DNA of 64,000 bases, taken from NCBI GenBank assembly GCA_029582155.1, contig CM055901.1:19429097-19493096 (forward strand), in the 5' to 3' direction. Position numbers and translations under genes: made by a program. The notes beneath the pieces were generated by a model. The model searched no databases. It had not been told where the DNA came from and saw only the letters and a program-made list of their open reading frames with translations. Positions within the stretch are counted from its first letter, which is position 1. Every line of letters starts with the position of its first letter. This DNA comes from Panopea generosa (taxonomy: Eukaryota > Mollusca > Bivalvia > Adapedonta > Hiatellidae). Below, piece by piece: positions 51,791 to 63,231 of this stretch.

Positions 51791-52592
51791 TCCATACCAT
51801 GCATAATTTATATGGCTAGCTGCGAAAAAAATACGGCATCATAAGCTTAACTACTTCCAAATGCAAAGGTCAGTCAGTTTTTCTCTCAGCTCTGATGTAC
51901 ATATCTACGCATTACTTTGTGGTTTGACTTCTCTCAGCGAAATTGTTTAGATCAGTTTCCAACTCTTAATATTAAAATCTTTCGCATAAACAACTCCACT
52001 GCTTAAAAAATGATATGACATTCTCAGCGAACTTCTTTCAATGTAACATGTTCGCTACCCCACCAAATTATAGCATGTACATTATGATGAAAACTGTCTA
52101 CTTATTATTAACATGAACATTACGCTTACCTTTTTTCTATTCCACGTGAAAGTTAATTACTAATTACAAATTATGTAGTTTGACAAGAGTAGTAAAACAA
52201 AAGAGAGATAGACTGCACCAAGGTATTACAACAGCTGCATACATAACTATATCGTTGTAGTGGGACAATTTCCGACATTATTAAATAATATTTCATTCGC
52301 ATATATTGTCAATTGTGTATGTTTTATATTTTAGATGGTAGTGACATATTAACTAAATACAATATATTAATCAAAAACATTTTATTTGCACTTATAAAAC
52401 AAAAATGTGCGGAAAACTATTTTCAATTCATTTGCCGCCATATTGGCAGCCATCTTGAATATTTCAAAAAGCTCAATGATGACAAGATGCCATCAAGCTA
52501 ATTTTGCATAAGCAATGCCTAAACTACCATAATCACCAACACAAATTATTATACACTTCCATGCAATGTTCAGTGCTGTATCTGCCGGACTA

Positions 52593-52983
52593 AATAAAGT
52601 ATCGCCATCATGTGTATATTGAAATGAATATATATATTTCATCCCTTCAAAGCAGAACACCCTTGCAGATTAAATGTATTAATACTCAATACTTGTTACA
52701 ATTCCCGTCAGTTTGAATACAGGCCACTCGATAGACAAAATTGTTAAGCCTTATTTGTTTCCAAAACGCGAGACATGTTAAATGCTTTGTGCACTGATTT
52801 AAAATCCAAAATATGTTATTTCGATCAGCGTTGACCTACTTACGAACATTTCATGGAAAATTATCTTCTCGTAATGCGTGCGTGCATCTTATAACTGTTT
52901 TGAACATTGAAGGTATTTAGCATGTATGTCATAAAAATTAAATGTCTTTTAATTTTAGTTGTATTGCTTCGATAAAACAATAA
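52593..52983. other. AT-rich non-coding stretch
   Basis: No gene or repeat was recognised between the 3.6-kb element and the hairpin pair. Confidence 0.35.
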
Positions 52984-52985
52984 TG

Positions 52986-53045
52986 AATTATTCATTTGTA
53001 TTTTGTAAATATCTTAACAATATTTAAAAAATACAAATGAATAAT
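52986..53045. repeat. Perfect 19-bp inverted repeat
   Basis: The arms AATTATTCATTTGTATTTT (52986-53004) and its exact reverse complement (53027-53045) flank a 22-nt AT-rich loop. Confidence 0.9.
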
Positions 53046-53056
53046 TAATAACTAGT

Positions 53057-53103
53057 GGTGTCACGCCAGTATGAAAAATATTTTTTTAAACTGGCGTGGC
53101 ACC
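53057..53103. repeat. 14-bp GC-rich hairpin
   Basis: GGTGTCACGCCAGT (53057-53070) and ACTGGCGTGGCACC (53090-53103) pair at 13 of 14 positions around a T-rich loop. It follows directly after the AT-rich hairpin. Confidence 0.88.
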
Positions 53104-53306
53104 TCTCTCTATAAGTACTGTAAATTAGCCGATAGTTATCCATCAAGATTATTTCCATATGGTCAGAATATATTCATAGTTTTAAATAGTTATTTGATTA
53201 AAGGTTCCTCTCGGTAGCACAGAGTGCAACCAAATGAAAATTAAATAACATACTTGGTTTTATTGAGAGTCTTCAAGAAGGTAATGAAACGTGAAATATC
53301 CCAACG

Positions 53307-53346
<40 letters not shown>
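53307..53346. repeat. Poly-C run (40 C)
   Basis: Unbroken C homopolymer, flanked by CCCAACG and ACCCCTC. Confidence 0.93.
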
Positions 53347-54369
53347 ACCCCTCTAGCACCGACGTAAGCGGTATTCTATTTTTCTTTTGGTTTAAACATA
53401 TTTCGTTTCGTATGATTTAAAATGGGGTTGAGTCACAAGTTCTTCTAAGTTAGATTCGAACTTCCCGCTAGAAGAAACAAATTTACAGTGTATAACAGAA
53501 CAAACATGTTAAAATAAACAATTATAGATATTATAGTAAGTGACTGAGTGTGATAAAGAAATAGAGAGAGGGCGAAAAAGATAAAGATGGCAACGCTGAC
53601 TGAACCCAACGATTCCAAGAAAGAATAACAAATCAAGGTTTGAATTCAGCAAGTGATGTCACTACTACGTAATACACGTGATTCAGATGAAGCTAATTTA
53701 TCATTGATTCAGTTAATTATTGACATTTAATTGCGCATTTAATTGCGGATTAAACATTTATATCATGTTTATGGATGACGTGGCAAGAGCGTGCTTTGGT
53801 GTCCCCGTTAACTAGATTTGAGCTTCACTGTTGCGTATTTTTCTTCCAACTGTTCCATGACGGTGACATCGGTTTTTACTTCTTACCTATGTATGTGTTA
53901 TACTTATCATACTTATATTAATTGTGTCTATGCTACTTTGGTGACTGTACCTTTTGGATAATTTAGGGACCACCCTTTTTTATAAATGCAGTATTTGTGC
54001 GAATATTCAAAGATGAACTTGCGCGTCATCATTCCTTGACATGGTTTGCATGATGCTCTGTGTAAGTGCATGTAATATCGATTCAGACCAATATCAGACC
54101 ATTTATCGGTTTATTAAATTATACCAAAAGCAATTCGTGTGAAATTATGTTTGCTGTCAAATTTGTGAGCCAATCAGCAAACGCAAGACTATGTTATCAA
54201 ATAGACGCCATTTCTGTTTGAATCACGACGACGGAGATCTGCGTTACAGAGTCTTAATAATGATTTTATAAAGCCAAACAAACATGAAAAGAAAGATAAC
54301 GATTCACGTGAATCATAGTATAAACAAGTTCAACAGTGCGTCTCTGATTGATACAGAATTGTCTTCATG
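53347..54369. other. AT-rich non-coding stretch
   Basis: No gene or strong repeat was recognised. Confidence 0.4.
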
Positions 54370-54605
54370 TATGTTTTTTTATGGAGTTTAACGCTATTTT
54401 CAACACATTCAAGGTTTTAGTTTTATTAGTGGAGGAAGACGTTAAAATGAATTTGAGTAGAACCACCGTTCTTCCGCAAGTAACTGACAAACTTTCTCAT
54501 GTAATGTTTTTGGAGCGAACGGGCCTCGAACCTACTACCTTAGCGGTGAAAGATAAGTGATCTTGAGACGGCGCCTTTTACCACTCGACCACGGAGATCC
54601 CTCTT
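54370..54605 (-). mobile_element. tRNA-derived SINE, family A (Leu/Ser-type head)
   Basis: On the minus strand the A box is TGGTCGAGTGGT (complement of 54580-54591) and the B box is GGTTCGAGGCC (complement of 54522-54532). The plus strand shows TTTAACGCTATTTTCAACAC and AGTAGAACCACCGTTCTTCC, shared with the 48560 copy. GGCGCCGTCTCAAGA lies in the anticodon arm region, as in tRNA-Leu/Ser. Confidence 0.85.
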
Positions 54606-55009
54606 CATATATGCTATAATTGTGGTAAAATTATATAATCATTATTATAACTATATTTTTCTCGTTCATTTGGACTCTCGTGTTAACCCAGATCATGGAA
54701 ATTTGCATTCTGTTCTTAGACTATTTGTTTTTATCGTTAAAATCTTCGCTAATCTTTCAGATTTTGCAAAATATTAAAAGCAACCTTTTGTTTACAGATT
54801 AATGTCCAGAAATTTGTTCACATCACTTGCTCTGTGTGGTTATATTGTATTACATGTATGTTCCCTAATTGTTTTCCTTTTAATACGAAAGTGAGGAATG
54901 CATTTATCATATACTAGATACATGTTATATAATACTGGTCGTTCCATGGCCGTGACCTCTTCTGTAACCTCTTTTGTTTTTATTCTGTATATTGCTTATG
55001 TTGTGGTAG

Positions 55010-55620
55010 CACCATCTTCTTTTGTGCAGAATGTGTTCTTTGTTGTGTTTTTTTCATTTGCTGTTGTAGCTTTATCCTTTGTTGTGATGGTTTTGTCCTT
55101 TTTTGTTATAGCTTTGCCCTTTGTTGTGATGGCTTTGTCCATTGTTGCGATGGTTTTGTCCTTTGTTGTGATGGTTTTGTCCTTTGTTGTGATGGTTTTG
55201 TCCCTTGTTGTAGTGACATTGTCATATTTGGTGTAGGTTTTGTTCTTTGTTGTTGTGGTTGTTTGTTTCCGTTTTAACATTTGTTGGGGTCTCTTTGTCC
55301 TTTGTTGCGATGTCGTTTGTAGTTTCGGCTATATTATTTGTTTTGGTGGTTTTGTCCTTTGCTGTGGACATTTTATCATTTGTTGTACATGTAGAGGCTG
55401 TGTCTTTTGTTGTGTCGGATTGGTCCTTTGTTGTGGAGTCAGTGTCATTTATTGTTTTGGCTTTGTCATTTAATGTGGACGCTGTTGTTTGGTGGATATG
55501 TTATGGTGACTGTGTTCTTTGTTGTGGTGGTTGTGTGTCTGATTGTATGGACTATGTCCTTTGTTATGGTGGTTATATCCGTTGTTATGGTTGCTGTGTC
55601 CTTTGAAAATGCGTCCCTCT
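55010..55620. repeat. 21-bp tandem array, diverging rightward
   Basis: Units such as GTTTTGTCCTTTGTTGTGATG are in clear 21-bp register from about 55070 to 55235, then drift into looser GTTGTGGTGG/TTTGTCC repeats. The minus strand reads a Lys/Thr/Asp heptad (T-T-K-D-K-T-I) for 94 codons (54996-55280). No start context, splice sites or non-repeat domains support a protein. Confidence 0.88.
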
Positions 55621-55624
55621 TTCT

Positions 55625-56144
55625 CACTGTATGATTCGTAAACTTTAGAAATCGCGATGAGATGTACATACGTTTGTGACGCAGATGGTACGTTTAAATA
55701 TTTACCGGCCTAAATCGATGCTACTGTATTAATTAGGCATCTCAGCTCAACGAAATTCTTGTTTATACAATATTATTCATGCAGTATTGGATATTACCAA
55801 TTAGCAAACATTCAACACGTGGGAACAGCTGTATTATATAACGATAATATATTGGATTACATATATATTGAAACTCCGTTTATATTTGGTGTGACATATG
55901 TGAATGTACATGTGAGAGAATGTTTCGCGTATGCGCAGCTTTGCCTTAAAATATAGTTTGACAAACACAGGACTTATTCCTTTATCAAATAAATCATTAC
56001 CCTTGTATTTCATTTTCCCACACTTGAAAGGGTGGTGGGAGGGGTAGGGGGGATTAATGAAAGTAAAATATTTTGGCCAAACAAGTATGTGTAATGAAAT
56101 GATTGGTTTAAATATTTAGTATCATGTATATGCCATTTGGGGCT
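55625..56144. other. Non-coding stretch
   Basis: Includes a G-rich patch, GGGTGGTGGGAGGGGTAGGG, near 56030. No gene was recognised. Confidence 0.4.
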
Positions 56145-56390
56145 ACAAGACGATCAAATAACCTAACCGCTCTTTCGTTAGATCATTGAAGGTTAACCAG
56201 CACTTGAGCACACCTTTAGAAGTAGCTTATTACTTTTTCATTTGAATCAGTGGTGAGATGCAAATGACAATTGGACGCAATATTGTATGTCACTCACCAC
56301 AGAGAATGTAACCGGGCGGTGATTCGAACTCACGTCCATTGGACTGACATACAGAGATATGCTACCGACTTAACTCCCCGTTCCTCTTTA
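56145..56390 (-). mobile_element. tRNA-derived SINE, family C
   Basis: The minus strand reads GAGTTAAGTCGGTAGCATA (A box region), then GAGTTCGAATCACCGCCCGG (B box and acceptor side), AAAGTAATAAGCTACTTCTA, GTGTGCTCAAGTGCTGGTTA and GCGGTTAGGTTATTTGATCG, aligning with the 14298 copy over its length. Confidence 0.8.
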
Positions 56391-56429
56391 CTCTGCACAT
56401 AGTCCAATAACTTAATTATAATGGAACTT

Positions 56430-58760
56430 CAATAATACATGTACATATAACCAGACGTCAACACGCCAGACTGACGTGTAAGATTCATATACATATTACC
56501 AGACGTCAATACACCAGACCGACGTGTAAGATTCATATACATATAACCAGACATCAACACGCCAGACTGACGTGTAAGATTCATGTACATATTACCAGAC
56601 ATCAACACGCCAGACAGACGAGTAAGATTAATGTACATATTACCAGACGTCAATACACTAGACCGACGTGTAAGATTCATTAACATATTACCAGACGTCA
56701 ACACGCCCGACTGACTAGTTAGATAAATGTTTATATTACCAGGCATCAATACACCAGACTGACCTGTAAGATAACTGTACATTTTACAAGTCGTCAACAC
56801 ACCAAACTGGCGAGTAAGATTAATATACATATTTCAAGACGACAATACACAAGACTGGCGAGTTAGATTACTGTACATTTTACAGGATGTCAACACACCA
56901 GACTGGCGAGTAAGATGTATATACATATTACAAGACGACAACACACAAGACTGGCGAGTAAGATTACTGTACATTTTACAAGACGTCAACACACCAGACT
57001 GGCGAGTTAGATTACTATACATATAACAAGACGACAACACACAAGACTGGCGCGTAAGATTATTGTATATTTTACAAGACGTCAACACACCAGACTGGCG
57101 AGTAAGATTACAATACATATTACAAGACGACAACACACAAGACTGGCGAGTAAAATTACTGTACATTTTACAAGACGTCAACACACCAGACTGGCGAGTA
57201 AGATTACTCTACATATTACAAGACGACAACACACAAGACGTACATGTAAGATTCACATTCATATTGCCAGACGTAAACCAGACTTAGTGTAAGATTCGTG
57301 TACATATTACCAATTATCCACACGCCAGATTAACGTGTAAAATTAATTTACATATTAGCAGACGTCAACACACAAGTCTTACATGCAAGATTCACATACA
57401 TATTACCAGACAGCAACAGTCCAGACTGATGTGTAAGATTCATATACATATACCAGACAGCAACAGTCCAGACTGATGTGTAAAATTCACATACATATTG
57501 CCAGATGTAAAAACACCAGACTTACGTGCAAGATTCGTGTACATATTACCAATTATCCACACGCCAAACTGACGTGTAAGATTAATGTACATATTACCAG
57601 AAGTCAACACACAAGACTGACGTGTAAGATTCATATACATATAACCAGACATTAACACACCAAACTTACGTGTAAGATTAATGTACATATTACCAGTCGT
57701 CAACACACCAGACTTACGTGTAAGATTCTCGTACATATTGCCAGAAATCAACACACCAGACTGACGTGTAAGATTCATGTACATATAACTAGTCTTCAAC
57801 ACACCAGACTTACATGTAAGATTCCTATACAAATTACCAGTCGTCAACACACCAGATTTACGGGCAAATTTCCTGTACATATTGCTAGAAGTCAACACGC
57901 CAGACTAACGAGTAAGATTAATATTCATATTACCAGACATCAACACGCCAGACTGATGTGTAATATTCATGTACATATTACCAGACGTCAATACGCCAGA
58001 CTGACGTGTAAGATTCATATACATATTACCAAACGTCAACACACCAGACTGACGTGTAAGATTCATATACATATTACCAGGCCATCAGCACACCAGACTG
58101 ACGTGTAAGATTTGTATACATATTACCATACGTCAACACACCAGACTGACGTGTAAGATTCATATACATATTACCAGACGTCAACACATCAGACTTACTT
58201 GTAAGATTAATGTACATATAACCAGGCCATCAATACACCAGACTGACATGTAAGATTCATATACATATTACCAGACGTCAACACACCAGACTGACGTGTA
58301 AGATTCATATACATATTACTAGACGTCAACACACCGGACTTACTTGTAAGATTCATATACATATTACCAGGCCATCAACACGCCAGACTGACGTGTAATA
58401 TTCATATACATATTACCAAACGTCAACACATCAGACTTACCTATAAGATTAATGTACATATTACCAGGCCATCAACCCACCAGACTGATGTGTAAGATTC
58501 ATGTACATATTACCCGACGTCAACACACCAGACTGACGTGTAAAATTCATATACATATTACCAGACGTCAACACACCAGATTTACTTGTAAGATTAATGT
58601 ACATATTACCAGGCCAACAACACACCAGACTTACGTGTAAGATTCATATACATATTACCAGACGTCAACACACCAGACTTACTTGTACGATTCATGAACA
58701 TATTACCAGGCCATCAACACACCAGACTTACGTGTAAGTTTCATGTACATATTACCAATA
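56430..58760. repeat. 48-bp tandem array, about 48 units, with higher-order structure
   Basis: Units read GACTGACGTGTAAGATTCAT, ATACATATTACCAGACGTCA, ACACACCA. From 56830 to 57240 two alternating variants (ACAAGACGTCAACACACCAG and ACAAGACGACAACACACAAG, both with CTGGCGAG) form 96-bp dimers. From 58075 to 58720 a CCAGGCCATCA variant recurs every 96 or 144 bp. The period is 16 codons, so the minus strand stays open for 116-152 codons, giving N-L-T-R-Q-S-G-V-L-T-S-G-N-M-Y repeats. Breaks fall where indels occur (56831, 57240-57440). Confidence 0.95.
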
Positions 58761-60456
58761 TTCATGTCAATATCAATATAAAAGCTGTATGTTAGTTAGT
58801 TGTTTTGTCTCAACAATTTTAGATTTGAGATTTCAAATCAGTTGTATTTGCAGTTATGATATATAACTAGATGTTTAGATATTCAACTCTTTTTTTCCAC
58901 ATTCGTAACGATTTTTCATACATACTTCCTTTAAGACACCAGCTGTGTGCATCTTACACGTCGTGCCATTAGCCTACTCATGTGCAAACATAACCCTCAG
59001 TCACAGGGGCAATCATTATTTAATACAGTTGTGTGTTTTCAAACCGTTGTATTACCATTTATCGGTGAATTATGTGGTAGTTTGCTTTGATATATTGCGT
59101 GTTTGAATGTTTCTATTCTGATCTAAATGTATTGACGATTAGCGAAAATTGTTAATGTTATCGATGCACGTTGACACATTGAAAGTAAAAATTGCGCCGT
59201 GCATGTTCGAATGTCAGTCAAAAGCATTCAATTTTATTTTGAGACCGAAACGTCATACAATTATAAGATCTGCAACCAACGAGAAATAAAGATGTATATT
59301 TGAATTCAATTCAAGACATATTTAATAATTTTATAGTTACGCAATCACTTAATTATAGTCAGTTGTTTGTATTCAAATGCATTCCAGCTTTTAAGGGAGC
59401 AATTCAAAATACATTCAAATAAATTTACTTACACCTCTTTAAGATTTAATCTTGTAGACGTTAATCAACAAACTTATGATTTATGAGCTTCAAATATAAA
59501 ATATGACAGTTCAACAACAAATGCAACAACAGACAAGCAGGTAAACACACTCCTGGAAGATAGACAAAACATGGCCGAAGTATGAAAATAGCACGCGTCT
59601 TCAGCAACGGATTAATTATATTTATGACTCAGACGAGGAATTTACTAAATGAAGAGACAAGCACAACAATCAGACACAGTCGTGCAGTGTACACGCTGTT
59701 CAGGGATAATTTCCTTGCTTCCTCTACATTAAAATTAACCGATGACGTATTGAATTTCATTTCTCTCTACCCTCTTGTGAAATCATTCAACGATTCATTG
59801 TAAAATTGTCATTGATAAATACCGGTCAAATCTACAGAGTATTACTAAAATTGTTACAAAATGTAATATTATGTCATATTTGTTTACTTTTATGACAGGT
59901 TTAAATGATCGCTTTTTGTAAGTCGTACTTTAATAAGGTCATCAATTATAGCAAGGTGTGCGCAGTGGCAATTTCTTCCGCTGAGAAAATAACTAGTATT
60001 TCATGTTATTTGGGCACAGGACAGAATATTATCATTCCAGTATTTACAATCATCAATAGATTCTAATATCAGACACGAATGGGGACAAATCCACAGCAAT
60101 ATACTTACGACACTGCTAATTCACTAGCATAAACAAATGTATGACTGTTCTTATCCAAATGTATTGATATCTTCCCCTATAACGTTTTAATAGAAATGTA
60201 TTTGTTTGAAAAAAAAATACGCAAAGATCATAGCTCATAACGCTGAAACAATTTTGGTGGCTATTTAGCAAATGTAGCTGAGAATTGTTTTTAAATCATC
60301 GCACTTTATCATTTTAAGTAAGCTACTCGTATTCCAACAGGGACCTAACTGTTTCTAATATTTGTAAAACTGATTCATTATCTACAAAAATGACTAACTG
60401 AAATTGTCTCTAATTAATTTTAGTGCTTTTTTCATCAGGTTTGTAGAGACTCTTTA
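58761..60456. other. AT-rich non-coding stretch
   Basis: A 73-codon plus frame (59582-59803) has no known motif. No RNA gene or strong repeat was recognised. Confidence 0.4.
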
Positions 60457-60760
60457 GTCTTGATCATCTTCAACGCTTTCTTTCCTAAATGACAATCAGC
60501 ATGACAATTTGAGCAGAGACAAAAACAGGAAGAAATATTTGATCGACTGAGACAAACACACCAAAGGTTATGTTTAGATGAAATTAAAACACATTTTATT
60601 AAAAAAAAACAACGTCGATACGATAATATGATGGAATATTATGGACATCGCCGGGATGGTCCGATTGGTTTGATCGTCCTATCAAACATACACATTTTGA
60701 AAAAAAAACTTATCAAAACGGTTGTCTCTAAGTTAAGAAAGCGTCAAAGATGATCAAGAC
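60457..60760. mobile_element. MITE-like element with ~26-bp inverted ends
   Basis: The left end GTCTTGATCATCTTCAACG continues CTTTCTT; the right end read on the other strand is GTCTTGATCATCTTTGACG continuing CTTTCTT. About 24 of the first 26 positions match. The interior (304 bp in all) has no coding frame. No clear target duplication was seen, so the exact ends are uncertain. Confidence 0.62.
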
Positions 60761-61544
60761 GAGATTACCATGCTCCTATAACAGGAACAAATCTGTGACG
60801 TTTACCCAATGATTTGATCAGCCGCACCATTATACCAGACACAAAACTAATCGGCTTCCATTTTACGATGTGTCATGTACAACAAAAACAATGTTTCAGA
60901 AAAGAGATGGTGGGACAGTTATGGAAGTTCAACGTTGTCAACATTCTTCGTGTTAAATGCTTAAATTTAAACTATATATGACATTAAAGATTTTAAACAT
61001 ATCATTTAGAATAAAAAAAGTGATATAAATAACTAAATGTAAAGTCTATTTAATTGGAAATTTGTAATTTGACATAACGCATTTAACAAGAATAATTTTG
61101 ACACTGTTGGCTTTCCTTATACCGCTGGATATATCAGTATGCCTATAATAAATGTGTTAAGGAACTACAGAAGCGGTAAAGTTGCTTTTTTTGGACAAGA
61201 TCTAAAACAAATCTAAATAGGAAAATAAGAACAATCTAAATTATTTATGGCAGACACGCCATCTTCTGGAGATATATCCATTTGTTTAGTATTATGATAT
61301 AGACAAAACGATCCATTTGTTAATGTCTACATTTAAGATATACTTTTCAAGGCGGTTTTAAGCGAACAAATATATAATAATGCAGTTAAAGCGAATATTT
61401 TGCAAAATACTCTGACTGAAAATATAAATTTGATATTTAAGAGGACGGCATAGAGATTTCCAGTATTTCTCTCATTCACAAAATATAAGTTTGAAACCAT
61501 TTTTTGAAACATTTATATCTTTTCAGTAATACATAAAAAAACTG
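60761..61544. other. AT-rich non-coding stretch
   Basis: No gene or strong repeat was recognised. Confidence 0.4.
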
Positions 61545-62095
61545 CTCTACTCAGTGCACTGCTAAAGGAAAACTACTTTGTTCAGTGAAACGCGAAAGGA
61601 AAGCTACTGTGTTCAATGCATTGCCAAAGGAAACTGCTTTGGTCAGTGCACTGCTATAGGAAAACATACTTTGTTAAGTGCAACGCTAAAGGAAAACTAC
61701 TTTGTCAATAGCAATGCCATTGCTTAAGGGGAACTGATGTGTTCAGTGTAACACTAAAAAAAACTGATTTGGTCAATATAACGCTAAAGGAAAATGGTGT
61801 AATCACACCACTGACTTTTGTTTTTCACATTTTAAACATCACGATGCTTCTGAAATGTTCCAAACAGATTAACAATACAATCCAAACCTAAATATGGCAA
61901 TAAAAATGTTAACATGAGTATTTAGATAACTAGAAATTAGGACTATTCATAGCAGCCAGTACACGGACGCTTTTACTGTTTCCAATGGTGGTGCTTTGCC
62001 TTTAAGGGCAACGCTAAAAGGAAACTACTTTGATTAGTGCAACGCTAAAGGGAAACTACTATGTTCGGTAAAACGCTAAAAGGAACTAAACCACT
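61545..62095. repeat. Irregular ~31-bp tandem repeats in two clusters
   Basis: CAGTGCAACGCTAAAGGAAA followed by ACTACTTTGTT recurs with changes and indels, about eight units from 61545 to 61800 and about three more from 62005 to 62090. Between them lies CTGTTTCCAATGGTGGTGCT, shared with 18570. Confidence 0.82.
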
Positions 62096-62142
62096 GTGGT
62101 TCAAAACGTTTATAAATATTCTGTAAAACGTTGAAATAAAAC

Positions 62143-62302
62143 TGGCCGCTCATGCCAGAGGTTGCGCGTTCGATCACCCGATGCATCACATAAAACAACA
62201 CTCAGTACTGGTTCTACCTAGGAAGCGGACCAGAGAGCGGTTCATATAAGCTCCAAGTTTTTATTGCAATCGAGCTAAAATAAATTGGAATAAACTAAAC
62301 TA
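62143..62302 (+). mobile_element. tRNA-derived SINE, family B (worn head)
   Basis: B-box remnant GCGTTCGATCACCC, then CTCAGTACTGGTTCTACCTA, GGAAGCGGACC and an A-rich tail TTGGAATAAACTAAAC. The A box is poorly kept. Confidence 0.7.
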
Positions 62303-63093
62303 AAAAAAACTGCTTGTTTTGGAACGTATTATATTTGTTCAGTAAAATGTAGAAAGAAAACTAGTTTTCTTTTACCTTTTCCATGTACAAGTTAGATATT
62401 CTTTGTCTTACTCTTACTCACATCGTTTCTTATAATTCTTTTAAAGATGTTGTTTACTTTCTATTAATTGTTTTATTGTATAAATTGAATGTATACATGT
62501 AAACATTGTGAATTTAATAAGCTATTGATTTAAAAACAATTTCAAGAACACACGTTCAATTATCTGTCCTTGATTAAGTAGGATAATTATAGAAAAAGAT
62601 CCTTCAAATATTGATTGGTTTATTCAATTATTCAATAACTCTTAACATTGTTTTCATTTAATTGCAAATAACCGCCATGTGTAATTACTGATCCGAACAT
62701 TTGCATTCAAAGTATAATGTAACAACAATAAAGCTCTACCGTATTTGTTTTATTGTTTCCTTCAATACATTCATTTTAACGATTGAATTTGAATATTCGC
62801 TGCAGCTCAGACCATCCACTAGTGTTATTTTTACAGATATTCTTTTTAAACATTCATGTCAAAATATCGAACCTAAACTGGCATCATCGCTCACATCAAA
62901 CGTTGTACAAGTTGGAAAGGCAAAACTAGGTCGGGTTATTGGCATCGGCGCATTACACATTGAGGCGATGTATCTAAATCTAGTATTTAACCATAGTTTT
63001 GACTCTTCGACTGCAATATTTATTGTACATTCTGAGAAAAAACATGTTCTTAAATACTTACAAACTGAAACATCGACTCACGACTTTATTAAG
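62303..63093. other. Stretch with one long open frame of unknown meaning
   Basis: A plus frame (62701-63135, 144 codons from a TTG) contains protein-like segments such as SCQNIEPKLASSLTSNVVQV and GKAKLGRVIGIGALHIEAMY. An acceptor-like CTGCAG lies near 62800. I recognise no family, and its last 20 codons run into the GACA microsatellite. A chance frame or a worn exon are both possible. Confidence 0.25.
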
Positions 63094-63231
63094 AGACAGA
63101 CAGACAGATACGCATATAGACATATAAACATATAGACCATATAGACAGACAGGCAGACAGGCAAATTAAATGGACTCTAGTTTCTTTCTGGAAGACAGAC
63201 TGACAGACCGTCAGACAGACAGTCATGCAGA
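63094..63231. repeat. Interrupted (GACA)n / (TAGA) microsatellite
   Basis: GACAGACAGA-type runs at 63094-63108, 63140-63165 and 63192-63225, with ATATAGACATATA between. Confidence 0.88.

Larger units (their letters stand above)
48970..52592. mobile_element. 3.6-kb DNA-transposon-like element with inverted ends and subterminal repeats
   Basis: The left end reads TAGCCCGGCAGATA; the right end on the other strand reads TAGTCCGGCAGATA. Similarity continues inward through CACTGGACCTTGCATG / CACTGAACATTGCATG, GTGTATAGTAA / GTGTATAATAA and the TGTCATCATTGAG..AAGATGG motif, for roughly 170 bp with gaps. AAT follows the right end and precedes the left end, a possible short target duplication, but this is weak. 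Next to the left end the inner unit is repeated about six times; the right end has one copy. A broken minus-strand coding region lies between the ends. Confidence 0.62.

Noticed and set aside
59582..59803. 73-codon plus frame as a gene
   Set aside because: No motif, no splice or promoter support, and a length expected by chance.
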